DNA of 64,000 bases from Candidatus Saccharibacteria bacterium UBA6224 (GTDB taxonomy: Bacteria; Patescibacteriota; Saccharimonadia; Saccharimonadales; UBA4665). Position 1 is the first letter of the stretch; each line of letters starts with the position of its first letter. Where the stretch lies: contig DJWS01000008.1 of the NCBI GenBank assembly GCA_002441585.1, positions 118,306 through 182,305 of the forward strand, in the 5' to 3' direction. The notes beneath the pieces were generated by a model. That model saw nothing but the letters and a program-made list of their open reading frames with translations, did not search any database and was not told the DNA's origin. Both the position numbers and the translations under genes were made by a program. Shown piece by piece: positions 24,386 to 33,608 of this stretch.

Positions 24386-24877
24386 TTACGAACAATGCGC
24401 CAGGACAAGTTGGCGGTGATAAGACCCCTGTAAATCGGCTACGATCTGTTCGTGTTTGGCTGTCTCTTGGTCGAGACGGGCCATATAGTTGCTGGGGCTC
24501 AAGACTCGGGCAACAACCCCGGTACCATGGATAACGAAAAGAACATGTTCGTGTCGTGCGTTTTCGCTAGCGATTGCCGTGCGATAGGCTTTGGTGGCTG
24601 CTGCCTTGGCAATTTGGTCACAGACAAGTTTAAGGGCCGCGCTGGCCTTGGGACTGGCAGGCTCCGGCAATGGCATGACCGCCTGAACAGGCTGATCTTT
24701 AGCTGGATCGACCGAAACGGTCGTGGGTGGTGTATCTTTTGTGGTGGTAATGCTGACATGTGAGGCGGCAGGGGTGGTGCGCGATCCAGTAGTCGCGACA
24801 CTCGCTAGCCCACCAATCATGGCAAATAAAAGTAAGCCCAATAATGCATTTTGTTTGACGACAGTGCGCAAACTCAC
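24386..24877 (-). CDS. secreted/anchored hypothetical protein
   Basis: 163 aa, GTG start with GGAG upstream. The N-terminus is a signal peptide or anchor (VVKQNALLGLLLFAMIGGLASVATTG). A Thr/Pro/Val-rich linker (about 30-75) follows and a helical domain with two Cys (VCDQI and the final AHCS) that may pair. No enzyme motif seen. It is divergent from the membrane protein gene at 25056. Confidence 0.6.
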   Translation of the reverse strand: MSLRTVVKQNALLGLLLFAMIGGLASVATTGSRTTPAASHVSITTTKDTPPTTVSVDPAKDQPVQAVMPLPEPASPKASAALKLVCDQIAKAAATKAYRTAIASENARHEHVLFVIHGTGVVARVLSPSNYMARLDQETAKHEQIVADLQGSYHRQLVLAHCS

Positions 24878-25055
24878 TACTCGACTCCTATTCCACTAGC
24901 CGTATTGACACAATTTGCTGTGCCTGCGCTCGATACGCACATTTTTACCATTGTGTAATCATTTTATCCTACTGAAGGATAGTTCATGTAAAAAATCTAA
25001 CATTACAGATACGACGTGGTATTGGTATACAATACGCCTAAGAGGAATAGCTGAT

Positions 25056-26009
25056 ATGAAACAACCCCATGGTTCTACTAGCGGAATAGTACGCAGCTTG
25101 AGCGAGCACCGCAGGCTTGTGGTCGTTGGGCTGCTACTGTCGGCCGCCGCCTACGTGGTCATACCGCAACTCGGATTCTTAGATAATAGCTGGTCAGTTT
25201 TGCTAGAGAGTGATTGGCAGCTGGGGCTGATGGCGGTGGTTGCCTTATTGATTAGTTATGCGGCAGCGACGGGTATATACACTCTGCTGGCAAGCGTCAA
25301 GCTTGGCCTAAGGGATACCTATATAGTCCAGATGGCCAGCTCATTCGCCAGCCGCGCACTACCGGCTGGCGTGGGCAGTCTGGGCGTAAACTACTTATAT
25401 TTGCGGCGACGCGGCCAAACGAAAGTTGGGGCAGCATCGGTGGTGGCCGTGAATAATACAGTAGGCTTTATCGGTCATGCCTGTTGGCTGATGGCGGCCA
25501 TAGTGTGGCTGCCCGTGGAACTAGCACAGTTGCACATTCCAGGGGGTATACTGCCAATCGTTTTTATTGTGGGAGCGTTACTGCTATTGGCGGCACTATT
25601 TTTATGGCATCGGACCACTATGGTGATCCGTAGCTTCATACGGCAATTGGAACAATATAAGCGCATGCCGTGGCGACTGGCCGCGGCACTTGGTTTCTCG
25701 ATTATCCTGACCGGTTCCTATATTGCAATGTTGTGGTTGTCGGGTCGAGCGACGGGGCTCGAGGACTTCGAAATTACTTCGGCGATTGTAGCCTTGACGG
25801 TGGGGATAATAGCTCAGACTGCCACGCCAACCCCCGGAGGGCTTGGTGGGGCTGAGGCTGGGTTGGTGGCGGGACTTACGCTAGTCGGTCTGCCGGTTGT
25901 CCAGGCCGTCACCGTGACGGTGTTGTACCGAGTAATCACATATTGGTTGCCGCTAGCAATCGGTTCGGTCGCTTTCTGGTGGTCACTTCGCCAAGGCTAC
26001 ATCAGATAA
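25056..26009 (+). CDS. UPF0104/LPG-synthase-TM family integral membrane protein
   Basis: 317 aa, start at the ATG at 25056 preceded by GAGG and TATACAAT. Eight or so membrane helices. The pattern matches the flippase-like membrane half of lysylphosphatidylglycerol synthase (YbhN family): ASSFASRALPAGVGSLGVNYLYLRRRG near 100-125 and ATPTPGGLGGAEAGLVAGL near 262-280. The aminoacyl-transferase half is absent. Proteins of this kind are thought to move lipids between leaflets; exact substrate unknown. Confidence 0.85.
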   Translation: MKQPHGSTSGIVRSLSEHRRLVVVGLLLSAAAYVVIPQLGFLDNSWSVLLESDWQLGLMAVVALLISYAAATGIYTLLASVKLGLRDTYIVQMASSFASRALPAGVGSLGVNYLYLRRRGQTKVGAASVVAVNNTVGFIGHACWLMAAIVWLPVELAQLHIPGGILPIVFIVGALLLLAALFLWHRTTMVIRSFIRQLEQYKRMPWRLAAALGFSIILTGSYIAMLWLSGRATGLEDFEITSAIVALTVGIIAQTATPTPGGLGGAEAGLVAGLTLVGLPVVQAVTVTVLYRVITYWLPLAIGSVAFWWSLRQGYIR

Positions 26010-26012
26010 TAT

Positions 26013-26960
26013 TTATTGATATGAGACGTACCAGGGACTAGGTGTTATACGCATGGTTTCGGCTGGGCTAAGAAGCGTGGTGTCCTCGTCGTAGAAATTC
26101 TTCCAGCCGAACTTGACGTTCTTGGGCTCCTGGCGAAGAATTGCTCGCCAGGTATCTTGCTTTTGCGGTTGGCTGCCCTGACCGTCCATTTGTATCATGG
26201 TAGCCAATTCCGGGTGGCTGGTGTTCAGCAGATCACGATTGGGCAACATGTCGGTCCGGAACTGGTGCAGCAAGAACAGCTTTTGGGGTAATTTATTTTC
26301 CCGAGTAAACTTAGCCAACCAATCAGCAGTCGCGTTGACTTCGGTGATAGGAACATTGCCGATTTGCCGGAGCGGAATCTGAGTCGGAGTCAGCCGCCAC
26401 TCCGGGTCGAGCGCCAGCCCGACATTAGGCTCCGCCAGTAAAGGTGCAAGCTCTTTAGCCTGTTTCAAAAAGTCGGTGCGACCCGATTGCAGGTCAAGTA
26501 CCACGTAAACGCCATGGGTTTTAGCCACCTCGATCCATTGGCTTAGCACCGAGTTCGGTATGGCCCGCGAGTAATCGTTATCTTCGGTAGGAAAGGCGGA
26601 CGCGACAGTTGCGATGATTTCAAAAGTCGGTAATACGGTTTCATTGGAGTGGGCCTGGTACTGCTTGGCGAGCTGTTTCACTCGCTTAACCGAGGCCTCG
26701 GGCCCCTGTTCGCCAAGTACTCCCAGCACTGGTGCGCCCGGCGAGCCGTACAGCGCCACTAGCCGATAGTCTGGCACTAGGGTTCGCCCACCCGCCGGAA
26801 ACTGATATGGAGCGACACGTGGTCGGTGAGACCGTGTGATGGTCAGGGTCTTAGTGCCTATCACGGGTTGCCAGTATGTACCGGCCAGAGATAATAGCCA
26901 AACCAGTAGCAGTAGTTGAGCAGCGGAGTACCAGGAAATTTGCGGGAGACGCCTCTTCAT
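26013..26960 (-). CDS. anchored extracellular TIM-barrel-like protein, unknown
   Basis: 315 aa. One N-terminal membrane helix (about 12-30, SAAQLLLLVWLLSLAGTYW) then an outer domain. RLVALYGSPGAPVLGVLGEQ, GVYVVLDLQSGRTDFLKQA, VGLALDPEWRLTP and KLFLLHQF follow each other at spacings expected for strands of a (beta/alpha) barrel, with acidic residues at strand ends (D in LDLQ, D-P-E in LDPEW). This resembles glycoside-hydrolase-like barrels found in actinobacterial surface proteins, but I cannot name a family. Convergent with the UPF0104 gene, three bases apart. Confidence 0.65.
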   Translation of the reverse strand: MKRRLPQISWYSAAQLLLLVWLLSLAGTYWQPVIGTKTLTITRSHRPRVAPYQFPAGGRTLVPDYRLVALYGSPGAPVLGVLGEQGPEASVKRVKQLAKQYQAHSNETVLPTFEIIATVASAFPTEDNDYSRAIPNSVLSQWIEVAKTHGVYVVLDLQSGRTDFLKQAKELAPLLAEPNVGLALDPEWRLTPTQIPLRQIGNVPITEVNATADWLAKFTRENKLPQKLFLLHQFRTDMLPNRDLLNTSHPELATMIQMDGQGSQPQKQDTWRAILRQEPKNVKFGWKNFYDEDTTLLSPAETMRITPSPWYVSYQ

Positions 26961-27005
26961 TGAACCATGATAGCTGGCATATTCGCCGATGGCAACGCAG
27001 CTATG

Positions 27006-27518
27006 CTATTTGTCGGGCGACATAAGCGTCGCGGCCTTTACGAGGTTGCGTTGTCCGATTGCGAAATCAAGTGAGGTTAGGGCGCTTTCGTGCACTGCCT
27101 GACCATGTAGCGTGGCGACGCAATCGAGCACCACCCGTACCGGAATATTGTGGTCGAAAATGCTCATCGCAGTAGCGCTGACACTGATATCGGTAAATAC
27201 GCCGGCGATATAGACCTCATCATATTGCTTGATTATCGGTAGGGTTTCGTCATTGACGCAGTTGTAGGTGCTGCGCCAGTAAATTGGCAGATTCAGCGGC
27301 TCAATTTCTGGGATAACATCCGTCTCGTGGGGATCGAAAAAGTGTTCCCAATTAAGCTGTGTATAAAAAAGACTATCCTTATCATTCTTAAAGCAGCAAT
27401 GAATGATGTCGCCATCGAAGGATTTGCACAGCCGGACAGTTCGCAGCATGACAGCCTCGGTGGCAGTCCGGTTGCGCCAGCCCTTCTGCATATCAATGAC
27501 CAGTAGGAGTGATTTCAT
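27006..27518 (-). CDS. isochorismatase-like hydrolase, catalytic residues altered
   Basis: 170 aa from the ATG at 27518, with TATAAT nine bases upstream. The fold is recognisable: LLLVIDMQKGW gives the first Asp, and the late strand YIAGVFTDISVSATAM corresponds to the G-x-x-T-D-x-C-V nucleophile turn. Here the Cys position is Ser, and the usual catalytic Lys segment reads WRSTYNCV with Arg. Known family members hydrolyse amides or isochorismate with Asp-Lys-Cys. This copy may be inactive, or use another mechanism. No pathway neighbours. Confidence 0.78.
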   Translation of the reverse strand: MKSLLLVIDMQKGWRNRTATEAVMLRTVRLCKSFDGDIIHCCFKNDKDSLFYTQLNWEHFFDPHETDVIPEIEPLNLPIYWRSTYNCVNDETLPIIKQYDEVYIAGVFTDISVSATAMSIFDHNIPVRVVLDCVATLHGQAVHESALTSLDFAIGQRNLVKAATLMSPDK

Positions 27519-27546
27519 GATGGGTATATTATAACCATCTATCAGT

Positions 27547-27586
27547 CCAAAAAACACACCCACCTGATGCGAGGTGGGTGTGTATG
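27547..27586 (-). terminator. intrinsic terminator of the secreted helical protein gene
   Basis: An 11-bp stem CACACCCACCT / AGGTGGGTGTG around a 6-nt loop; on the minus strand it is followed by six T. Confidence 0.85.
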
Positions 27587-27603
27587 CCTGGGATTGTGGG
27601 GGC

Positions 27604-28158
27604 TTAGCTGTTGTCGCGATCGCCCATCATGCCCATGCCATGATGTCCGCCAAATCCACCGTGGGAACTGCCGGTCCCAGCGTGGGGGCCGCCGCCCATG
27701 AGGATACCTTGCAGTTTGGTCAGATCAATACCTTGCTGCTTGGCCCATTCTTGGAGCGTGGCTCGGTCCTGCTCCATTTTGGCTTGGCGTTCGGCCGGCG
27801 TCATATCTGCAAATCGACTCTGGTCTGCCTCTCGAGTTGCCCGCATCTCTTTAATCTTGGCTTCGATAGTCGTTTTTTGCTGGGTCGTTATGGTGCCGTT
27901 ATCAACAAGCGTCTGCAGTCGTTGTTCTGCCTGGGCTTGATGTTCGGCTTGATGCGCGGCGCGGTCTTCATCGAAAACCTTTTGGACGTCGCGCGTGTTT
28001 AGGCGAAACCTATCGGCAACTCTTTCGACTAGCGTTTGCCTTTCGGGCGTTGCTGCACGGGCATTGTTAGATGTCAGGGCAAGGCTCGTGACACTTGCAA
28101 GCCCGACAGCACCTAACACGCCACCGACTAACAGCGAACGTTTTAGGATTCGTTTCAT
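27604..28158 (-). CDS. secreted helical protein with Gly/His/Met-rich tail
   Basis: 184 aa with GGGAGG before the ATG. The signal peptide (MKRILKRSLLVGGVLGAVGLASVTSLALTSNNARA) is clear. The mature protein is a charged helix bundle (about 40-140, ERQTLVERVADRFRLN... with RLQTLVDNGTITTQQKTTIEAKI). The last 30 residues are rich in Gly, His and Met (SSHGGFGGHHGMGMMG), a composition that can bind metal such as copper or nickel. It resembles DUF2680-type exported proteins; function unproven. Confidence 0.7.
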   Translation of the reverse strand: MKRILKRSLLVGGVLGAVGLASVTSLALTSNNARAATPERQTLVERVADRFRLNTRDVQKVFDEDRAAHQAEHQAQAEQRLQTLVDNGTITTQQKTTIEAKIKEMRATREADQSRFADMTPAERQAKMEQDRATLQEWAKQQGIDLTKLQGILMGGGPHAGTGSSHGGFGGHHGMGMMGDRDNS

Positions 28159-28365
28159 ATTAACCTCCCTGTGTAATATTATAGGCCGGCTATAATCTTT
28201 CCGGCGTTTCGGGCTAAAGATACTGAAGTCGTTCGTGCAAGCGTCCTAACACAACGCTTGCATAATACGCCCGTAACCTGAAGGATTGCTTATGGACCTT
28301 TGCTGCTTCGATTCGGCAAAGACACCTGGTCAAATTGGCGGCAGAGGAGTACAATCTCGAGTATT

Positions 28366-28758
28366 ATGGGTTTATTCGGATCAGCTCCTAAGATTGTTAT
28401 CGTCGAGGACAATGACGCCCTGGCAGAAATCTACAAGACACGCCTCGAGATCATCGGCTATAAGTGTTATGTCGCGACTGATGGCGAACAGGCGCTGGCG
28501 ATGATTCAGCAGGAGAAGCCCCATCTGGTGCTACTAGACCTGATGGTACCCAAGATAGCTGGCGATCAGATTTTGGCAACGATGCGCGCAAGCGATTGGG
28601 GCAAGGATATCAAAGTGCACATCATCTCGAACTTGAACGAAAGTGATGCCCCGGCAGGATTGCGCGAGCAGGGCATAGAAGGCTATTCGGTCAAAGCAAA
28701 TTTGGCCTACGATGATATCGATCAACTGGTCAACAGCATTCTCGGCCCGGGCGTCTAG
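28366..28758 (+). CDS. orphan response regulator receiver domain
   Basis: 130 aa, receiver domain only. IVIVEDNDA (about 10-18) provides the acidic Mg site, VLLDLMVPKIAG holds the phospho-acceptor Asp at about 56, HIISNLN the Ser/Thr switch, and YSVKAN the conserved Lys at about 108. No output domain and no kinase gene nearby, so it probably acts by protein contacts, like CheY or Spo0F. Start at 28366 chosen because the CheY fold begins there; TACAAT lies ten bases upstream. Confidence 0.9.
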   Translation: MGLFGSAPKIVIVEDNDALAEIYKTRLEIIGYKCYVATDGEQALAMIQQEKPHLVLLDLMVPKIAGDQILATMRASDWGKDIKVHIISNLNESDAPAGLREQGIEGYSVKANLAYDDIDQLVNSILGPGV

Positions 28759-28784
28759 TCATCCGTCTTTGCATAAAATCTCGT

Positions 28785-29006
28785 TTATAGACTAAGAAAT
28801 TGGAATATGTAATATACCAAATAGGCCGGCCAGACTATGGCCTTCAAGATCGCTAGGATTACAAGCCAAAATGTACCCGAGTGAAAGTGCAAGAAGTATA
28901 TCAGTGCACCAACGAACCCAAAAAACCACACCGCACCTGCGTTGTTCGGATGCGTGACGTCTGAACGCTTATATCTATTGCTGGATGATTCATCTTTGTC
29001 GGCCAT
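28785..29006 (-). CDS. small membrane protein, two helices
   Basis: 73 aa. AAGGAGGAG lies just upstream of the ATG at 29006, which fixes this start. After 20 polar residues there are two hydrophobic segments (AGAVWFFGFVGALIYFLHF and FWLVILAILKAIVWPAYLVYYIF). The pattern HSGTFWLVILAILKAIVWPAYLVY is common in small actinobacterial/CPR membrane proteins of unknown role. Confidence 0.75.
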   Translation of the reverse strand: MADKDESSSNRYKRSDVTHPNNAGAVWFFGFVGALIYFLHFHSGTFWLVILAILKAIVWPAYLVYYIFQFLSL

Positions 29007-29146
29007 AGCTCCTCCTTTTACTGATTGTGGTCGCGCTGCTTTAGTTCCAGGGACAATAGTAGGGCATTGCAAAGATATCTGCAGTAAAAATCCATGCCAA
29101 GACTGACCAATATGGGCAGTTTATGGTCTGTCCGATTCGGGTAGGG

Positions 29147-30046
29147 CTAGACTTGGAGTCTCTCGATTTTGTCTAGAGCTGGCAAGGCGAACAGGACGAA
29201 GGATAACTCGCCGCTTGAGAAGTCGTTGGATGCGGTTATGCTCACGCTAGACCCCGTCGACCACTTGTAATCACCGGATTCATGCAGCGTTTCGTGGATG
29301 TGTCCATGCATGGTAAGTAATGGGGATTCATTTTCGATGAACTCACGAATGGCAATGCTGCCGACGTGTTGCTGCCCATCCTTGAGGTATTTGTTGTCGG
29401 GAGCTACCATGTCTAGCGGCGTGTCGAACGGAGCCTCGTGAAATACATAAATCGTTTTTTTGGGGTCGCTGAGCTTAGCCAAGTTAGCCAAGTCATCTCG
29501 AATCGTCGATTGCCTATCGATATCCGTGGTGTAATCGACCGCGTAGTGCTTACCGTCTTTGGATGAATAACCATGGTCGCGGAACACCTTGTGTGTCATA
29601 ACCCCCGGCCGTGTATCCCATTTTTCCCAATCTTTGTGCTGGAACGGCGTCAACCCAACGTACGGATAGCCGGCCACGTACAATTCTTGGTCTGAAATCG
29701 GTAGCTTGGCTACTTCATTATTCAGGAAATGTACGTTCTTTATGTTGGCCTGCTTCACTAGCGGATAATTGCTTATAAAATCATCATTACCAAAAATGAG
29801 ATATACGTTGGTGATTTTGCCAAGTTCGGTCAGGTACCCGAGGAAATAATCGTTGATAAAATCGGCCTGCATCTTGATGGTTCTGACCTTGTTTTCCGGA
29901 GACCATGACCCGCCGTCTTTCGGCAAGATGTCGCCGCACAAGAAGACGAAATTTACACCACGCTCACGGGCCAGGCGTTTGATCTTATCGTATTGGACTT
30001 TGTTACCGTGGACGTCGGCAGCTGACAAGCAGAGATATTGTTTCAT
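29147..30046 (-). CDS. metallophosphoesterase (calcineurin-like)
   Basis: 299 aa. The dinuclear-metal motifs are all present: ADVHGN (D-x-H, about 10), FLCGDILP (G-D), FGNDDF (G-N-D, about 86), FHEAP (H, about 203) and MHGHIHE (G-H-x-H, about 245). It probably hydrolyses a phosphomonoester or diester such as a cyclic nucleotide. Its start overlaps the stop of the nucleotidyltransferase gene by ATGA, so the two are co-translated, which may mean related substrates. Confidence 0.9.
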   Translation of the reverse strand: MKQYLCLSAADVHGNKVQYDKIKRLARERGVNFVFLCGDILPKDGGSWSPENKVRTIKMQADFINDYFLGYLTELGKITNVYLIFGNDDFISNYPLVKQANIKNVHFLNNEVAKLPISDQELYVAGYPYVGLTPFQHKDWEKWDTRPGVMTHKVFRDHGYSSKDGKHYAVDYTTDIDRQSTIRDDLANLAKLSDPKKTIYVFHEAPFDTPLDMVAPDNKYLKDGQQHVGSIAIREFIENESPLLTMHGHIHETLHESGDYKWSTGSSVSITASNDFSSGELSFVLFALPALDKIERLQV

Positions 30047-30975
30047 CGTCTTGATTTGTGGGGTCTGATTTGCGGCCAGTACTTAGCCAGGGTGCCAAAA
30101 AGTTGCTGAACAACCACTGTGGGGTCTAATTGCACGAAATCTCCAACAGCTTCCAGGCTTCTGCGGCTAGGCGCTTGGACGAACCGCTGCTCGGACTTAA
30201 GGTCCGAGGAACTATTATTATACATAAGCGTATCAGATTGCATCTTATCGAACTCTAGGCCGAGCACCATGACCTCTGTATCATAATCTGAGGTCTCGCT
30301 ATCCAACTCTTCGTCCGGCCGTATCTTGATAACCTGATCGGCGATGATGTCTGGTTTTGCCTTACCGTCTATGTAAACCGATTTGCCGTTCAGCACCATC
30401 CTGCCGGTTTGAGGTATATCAGTGACAGTACTGCCGTCCTGTCCGATGCGATCACTTCGGCAGAGAAAGTCGATGAGGTGAATATTGCCCGTTTGATCTA
30501 TCCCGGGTAAGAAATATTTTCGGTCGCCAGTTTTGGCATGCCGGCTGGGCCGGAATTCGGTCGCGTACGGTTTTTCTGTGGTAGGGTAGTTTTCGCGGAA
30601 TGCCGGTTCGCTCATATGTAGGCTAACTTTGCGCCCGTGCTGGCTTCGTATGGCAGTGGATACATAATCAATTCGATGTATGCCCCTGGCGGCAACCAAT
30701 CCCGGCATCAGAGAATCTCTTAAATCGGGTGAGATATCACTGAATTCACCGACGACCGTGAAGTCGATGTCGGATGTGGGCGTTAGTAGGCGATCGGCCA
30801 TGATGCTGCCGTGGACAAAAACAGATTGGCCATAATCGTGAAGACTATCAAAAAACTGGAGATCGACCGCAGTCAATCCAGCGCTACCAAGCAGCGTGGC
30901 AACTCTTGGGTTATGGAGGGCACTACGACCTTGCTCGGTATCAAAAGGGACTACTTCGTTATCTCTATATGCCAT
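30043..30975 (-). CDS. nucleotidyltransferase-fold protein
   Basis: 310 aa from the ATG at 30975. Residues about 45-75 hold HGSIMADRLLTPTSDIDFTVVG, the G-S...D-x-D motif of the Pol-beta-type nucleotidyltransferase superfamily; a third acid may be in the RIDYVST strand. The remainder has no recognised domain (a segment HVIDFLCRSDRIG-like and a charged tail). It could modify RNA, protein or a small molecule. ATGA overlap with the metallophosphoesterase downstream suggests a make-and-break pair. TATTAT about nine bases before the start. Confidence 0.75.
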   Translation of the reverse strand: MAYRDNEVVPFDTEQGRSALHNPRVATLLGSAGLTAVDLQFFDSLHDYGQSVFVHGSIMADRLLTPTSDIDFTVVGEFSDISPDLRDSLMPGLVAARGIHRIDYVSTAIRSQHGRKVSLHMSEPAFRENYPTTEKPYATEFRPSRHAKTGDRKYFLPGIDQTGNIHLIDFLCRSDRIGQDGSTVTDIPQTGRMVLNGKSVYIDGKAKPDIIADQVIKIRPDEELDSETSDYDTEVMVLGLEFDKMQSDTLMYNNSSSDLKSEQRFVQAPSRRSLEAVGDFVQLDPTVVVQQLFGTLAKYWPQIRPHKSRR

Positions 30976-31136
30976 ATATGTATATAATACCACAAAACCA
31001 AACCTTGTGCAACTAATTCTTTGATATTCTGGGGATGAGGATTTGCTTCCTGGACGTCATGGGGGTGCTATGCGATATTCACTGTATATTCACGCCGATC
31101 ATCGTAATTTAACCGAATACTCTTTGGGGGGTCGGG

Positions 31137-31949
31137 CTAGTCACCCACTTCCGTGCGTACCTGTAATTGTCCGCCGGATAGGGTCAGTGTTATTTGGATT
31201 TCGGTGGAGCCCTTGAAGGTTACTTCCACATTGCTGCCGCTAGAGCCTCCTTCATAGGTGTATCGCGGCGCCGGATTAATCGATATGACGTAAATCATGC
31301 TCGAGGTGTACTCTACACTAATCGATCCGCCACTGGTTGAAATAGTTTTCGAGCGTCGAACGGATGTCTGCGGAGCTGTTTGGGTTGTTGAGCCGCTTCT
31401 TCCGCTGAAGTCGTCCGGGTTTGTTGGAATCGTTTTGTTGATCTTGGGCACCTTGGGCTTCGCGATAACTTCAAAGTCCTGGTATGGCAGAGAATTATAG
31501 TACTCGACATAAGCGACGACTCGATATTTTCCCGGGCGATCGAAGAGATGATGCCAGGGTGCGAACGTACCCGAAGCCGAACCGTTCGCGGGCACCCGCA
31601 CCTGTCGGTTCTCGGCGATACAATCTTTCAGGTCTGCTCGGTCATGGATACGCTGCCAGGAATCATTGGTCCAGCGGTAGACCTCCAGGGGCTCGCTAGG
31701 GCAGTGATTCGTGACGTAAATCGTGCTATTGAAACGATTATATACAGTGAATGTCACAGGCTCACCTACCAGATATTTGGAATGAGGCACCACCAGCTGA
31801 ACATTTCCAGCGGGTATGCTGTGAGTGCCAATGCGATTACTGAAAAGGTATAGCCCAACGACGCTACCCGCTAATACAAGTGAGTAAATGATAATCCACA
31901 TGATGCGCCAGCGTTTTTGATCGTAGACGTAAAGCAACTCGCCTTTCAT
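31137..31949 (-). CDS. one-pass membrane protein with extracytoplasmic domain
   Basis: 270 aa, start at the ATG overlapping the previous stop (ATGA). One membrane helix (about 15-37, RIMWIIIYSLVLAGSVVGLYLF) precedes an outer beta domain (about 45-165) with VQLVVPHSKYLVGEPVTFTVYNRFNSTIYV, a cupredoxin- or Ig-like strand pattern, and two Cys (NHCPSE, LKDCIAE) that may form a disulfide. A Ser/Thr linker and a second small beta domain (about 210-268) complete it. Last gene of the ferric-reductase-like operon, so it may be an outer electron carrier or scaffold, but it shows no heme or flavin motif. Confidence 0.68.
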   Translation of the reverse strand: MKGELLYVYDQKRWRIMWIIIYSLVLAGSVVGLYLFSNRIGTHSIPAGNVQLVVPHSKYLVGEPVTFTVYNRFNSTIYVTNHCPSEPLEVYRWTNDSWQRIHDRADLKDCIAENRQVRVPANGSASGTFAPWHHLFDRPGKYRVVAYVEYYNSLPYQDFEVIAKPKVPKINKTIPTNPDDFSGRSGSTTQTAPQTSVRRSKTISTSGGSISVEYTSSMIYVISINPAPRYTYEGGSSGSNVEVTFKGSTEIQITLTLSGGQLQVRTEVGD

Positions 31950-32656
31950 ATGGTCTTTGCCCTCCAGAGCCGATGCATGATACTTACTGCGATAATCACG
32001 CCGAAACCAATCCATATGAGGCGAAACCACCCGCGCGCTAAATCAGTTCCGAGATAAAGGGCATGAACGAACACGAATGCGATGACGAGATACGACAACA
32101 GGTGGGTTAATTTCCACAGGGCTGGCTTCTTTTCTACCCAAAGCAGTGATGTGACTATGATGGCGATCGACAAATAAAATGCCAAAACGCCCAGCGCCAC
32201 GTACAAGGAGCCCAGCTGAATGCCGAAGAGCGTAACAGGGCGATAATCTGATAGCCAGGGCACCAGCACGTCCCATATGTTGAATTGTACGAAGTGATCA
32301 AATAGCAGCATCACGATGTGGGTCAATACGGCCACACCGAAGGTGATACCGAGTGCGCGATGGGTTGCCCAGGCGGTTAGGGGCTCGAGGTAGCGGTATG
32401 TATAGCCGGTTACTTGTCCGATGCCGGATAGTATCAATATTACCAGCGCGGCGGCCGCGACGAGTCCGCTGGCACGAATGAGATACCACGGCCATGATGT
32501 CTTGGCACGCGTCAGCATGCGGTCGCCTAGGCTCGGTCCAGGGATAACCTGCACCTTAATGGTATTGCTGGTATCGGCGGCCGAAGTCATAGTCGGTGAC
32601 ATGGTGGCGAACGCCCCAAAAAACAGAGCTAGAACAAAGCACGCCATCAGTACCAT
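31946..32656 (-). CDS. ferric-reductase-like transmembrane heme protein
   Basis: 236 aa from the ATG at 32656, which overlaps the apbE stop; a longer frame begins at 32704 inside apbE. After a signal-like helix and a short outer loop, about six helices follow. Two of them carry His pairs 13-14 residues apart (H in THRALG with H in LTHIV; H in LTHLL with H in FVHALY), the bis-heme arrangement of the ferric reductase domain (YedZ/NOX-like). It would pass electrons across the membrane. It sits between apbE and the anchored protein, with the FNR-like gene upstream. Confidence 0.85.
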   Translation of the reverse strand: MVLMACFVLALFFGAFATMSPTMTSAADTSNTIKVQVIPGPSLGDRMLTRAKTSWPWYLIRASGLVAAAALVILILSGIGQVTGYTYRYLEPLTAWATHRALGITFGVAVLTHIVMLLFDHFVQFNIWDVLVPWLSDYRPVTLFGIQLGSLYVALGVLAFYLSIAIIVTSLLWVEKKPALWKLTHLLSYLVIAFVFVHALYLGTDLARGWFRLIWIGFGVIIAVSIMHRLWRAKTI

Positions 32657-32657
32657 C

Positions 32658-33608
32658 CTACGCACGGGCTTTCTCCTTGATTCGCAGTTGTTTCCCGAAC
32701 GCAATTTGTTGGCCGTCGAGTGTTTGTAGTACGGCCGAACTGACGCCTTTTGATTTCAAAAATGGCACCGCCTCGCGGCTGCCAAGTATGACAGCACAAG
32801 AGGCAAGTACGTCGGCTTCCAGTGCAGAGGAGGTGCAGACTGACGCCAATCGGATATCTGAAGTCGAGGGTTTTTGGGTGCGAGGATCGATTATGTGGTG
32901 CCAGGCGTGACCGCCTCGCTTGCCGGTACGTTTGGTTGTTCCAGATGATGCGACGGCAAATATTTCATCACTTCCTGTAGTAAAGGATGTTGCCAGTGTT
33001 GAGTCCATTTGTCCGGCATTCTCGATGTCCACCGACCAGAAATTCAAGTCGCTATCCATACCGCGGGCTACGATGTCGCCACCCAGCGAAAACCAATAGC
33101 CAACAACACCGTCTGGGACATACTGGCTTAGTAAGTCTGCCAGGTAGCCTTTGCCACATCCACCCATATCAATAGCTGCACCGTAAGGTATTTTGGCCCA
33201 ATCTTCGCCAAGCTCTAATTTGTCCGCCGAGAAGACTAGTCGCCGTGAGTAATCTGGCTGACTATCGGCTTCGTGGCCGGGCAGGAATGACCTGGTGTAT
33301 CCGGCTCGTTGCAGGGCTGGCAAAATGAATGGGTTGTATAGGCCGGCGGTGAGCATCGACATACGCTCAGAGGCGCGGAGTAAGGCATGAAATTCCGGGC
33401 TGATGCTCTGCTTGTTACCTCCCAATCGATTGAATATCGAAAGTTCACTTTCGGGTATGAAACGGCTGAATTGGCGTTCGAAACGGAAGATAACCCCCCA
33501 CAGTATGTCGAATAATTTGTTTGCGACCGGCTCTGAGTATTCGGATACCACGACCAACGTTACATCTGACCCGAGTGCTCGTTTGGTCTGGAAATATTTG
33601 GTCAGCAT
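32658..33608 (-). CDS. apbE: FAD:protein FMN transferase
   Basis: 316 aa. The ApbE pattern is clear: RFERQFSRFIPESELSIFNRLGG, AGLYNPFILPALQRAGY, IDMGGCGKGYLADLLSQY (Mg/FAD binding), VGYWFSLGGDIVARG and ATSFTTGSDEIFAVASSG near 225. ApbE attaches FMN to a Thr in D-x-x-T/S-G-A-T targets of electron-transfer proteins. No lipobox or signal peptide is seen, so it appears cytosolic. Its start overlaps the end of the FNR-like gene. I found no FMN-acceptor motif in the neighbouring proteins. Confidence 0.93.
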   Translation of the reverse strand: MLTKYFQTKRALGSDVTLVVVSEYSEPVANKLFDILWGVIFRFERQFSRFIPESELSIFNRLGGNKQSISPEFHALLRASERMSMLTAGLYNPFILPALQRAGYTRSFLPGHEADSQPDYSRRLVFSADKLELGEDWAKIPYGAAIDMGGCGKGYLADLLSQYVPDGVVGYWFSLGGDIVARGMDSDLNFWSVDIENAGQMDSTLATSFTTGSDEIFAVASSGTTKRTGKRGGHAWHHIIDPRTQKPSTSDIRLASVCTSSALEADVLASCAVILGSREAVPFLKSKGVSSAVLQTLDGQQIAFGKQLRIKEKARA

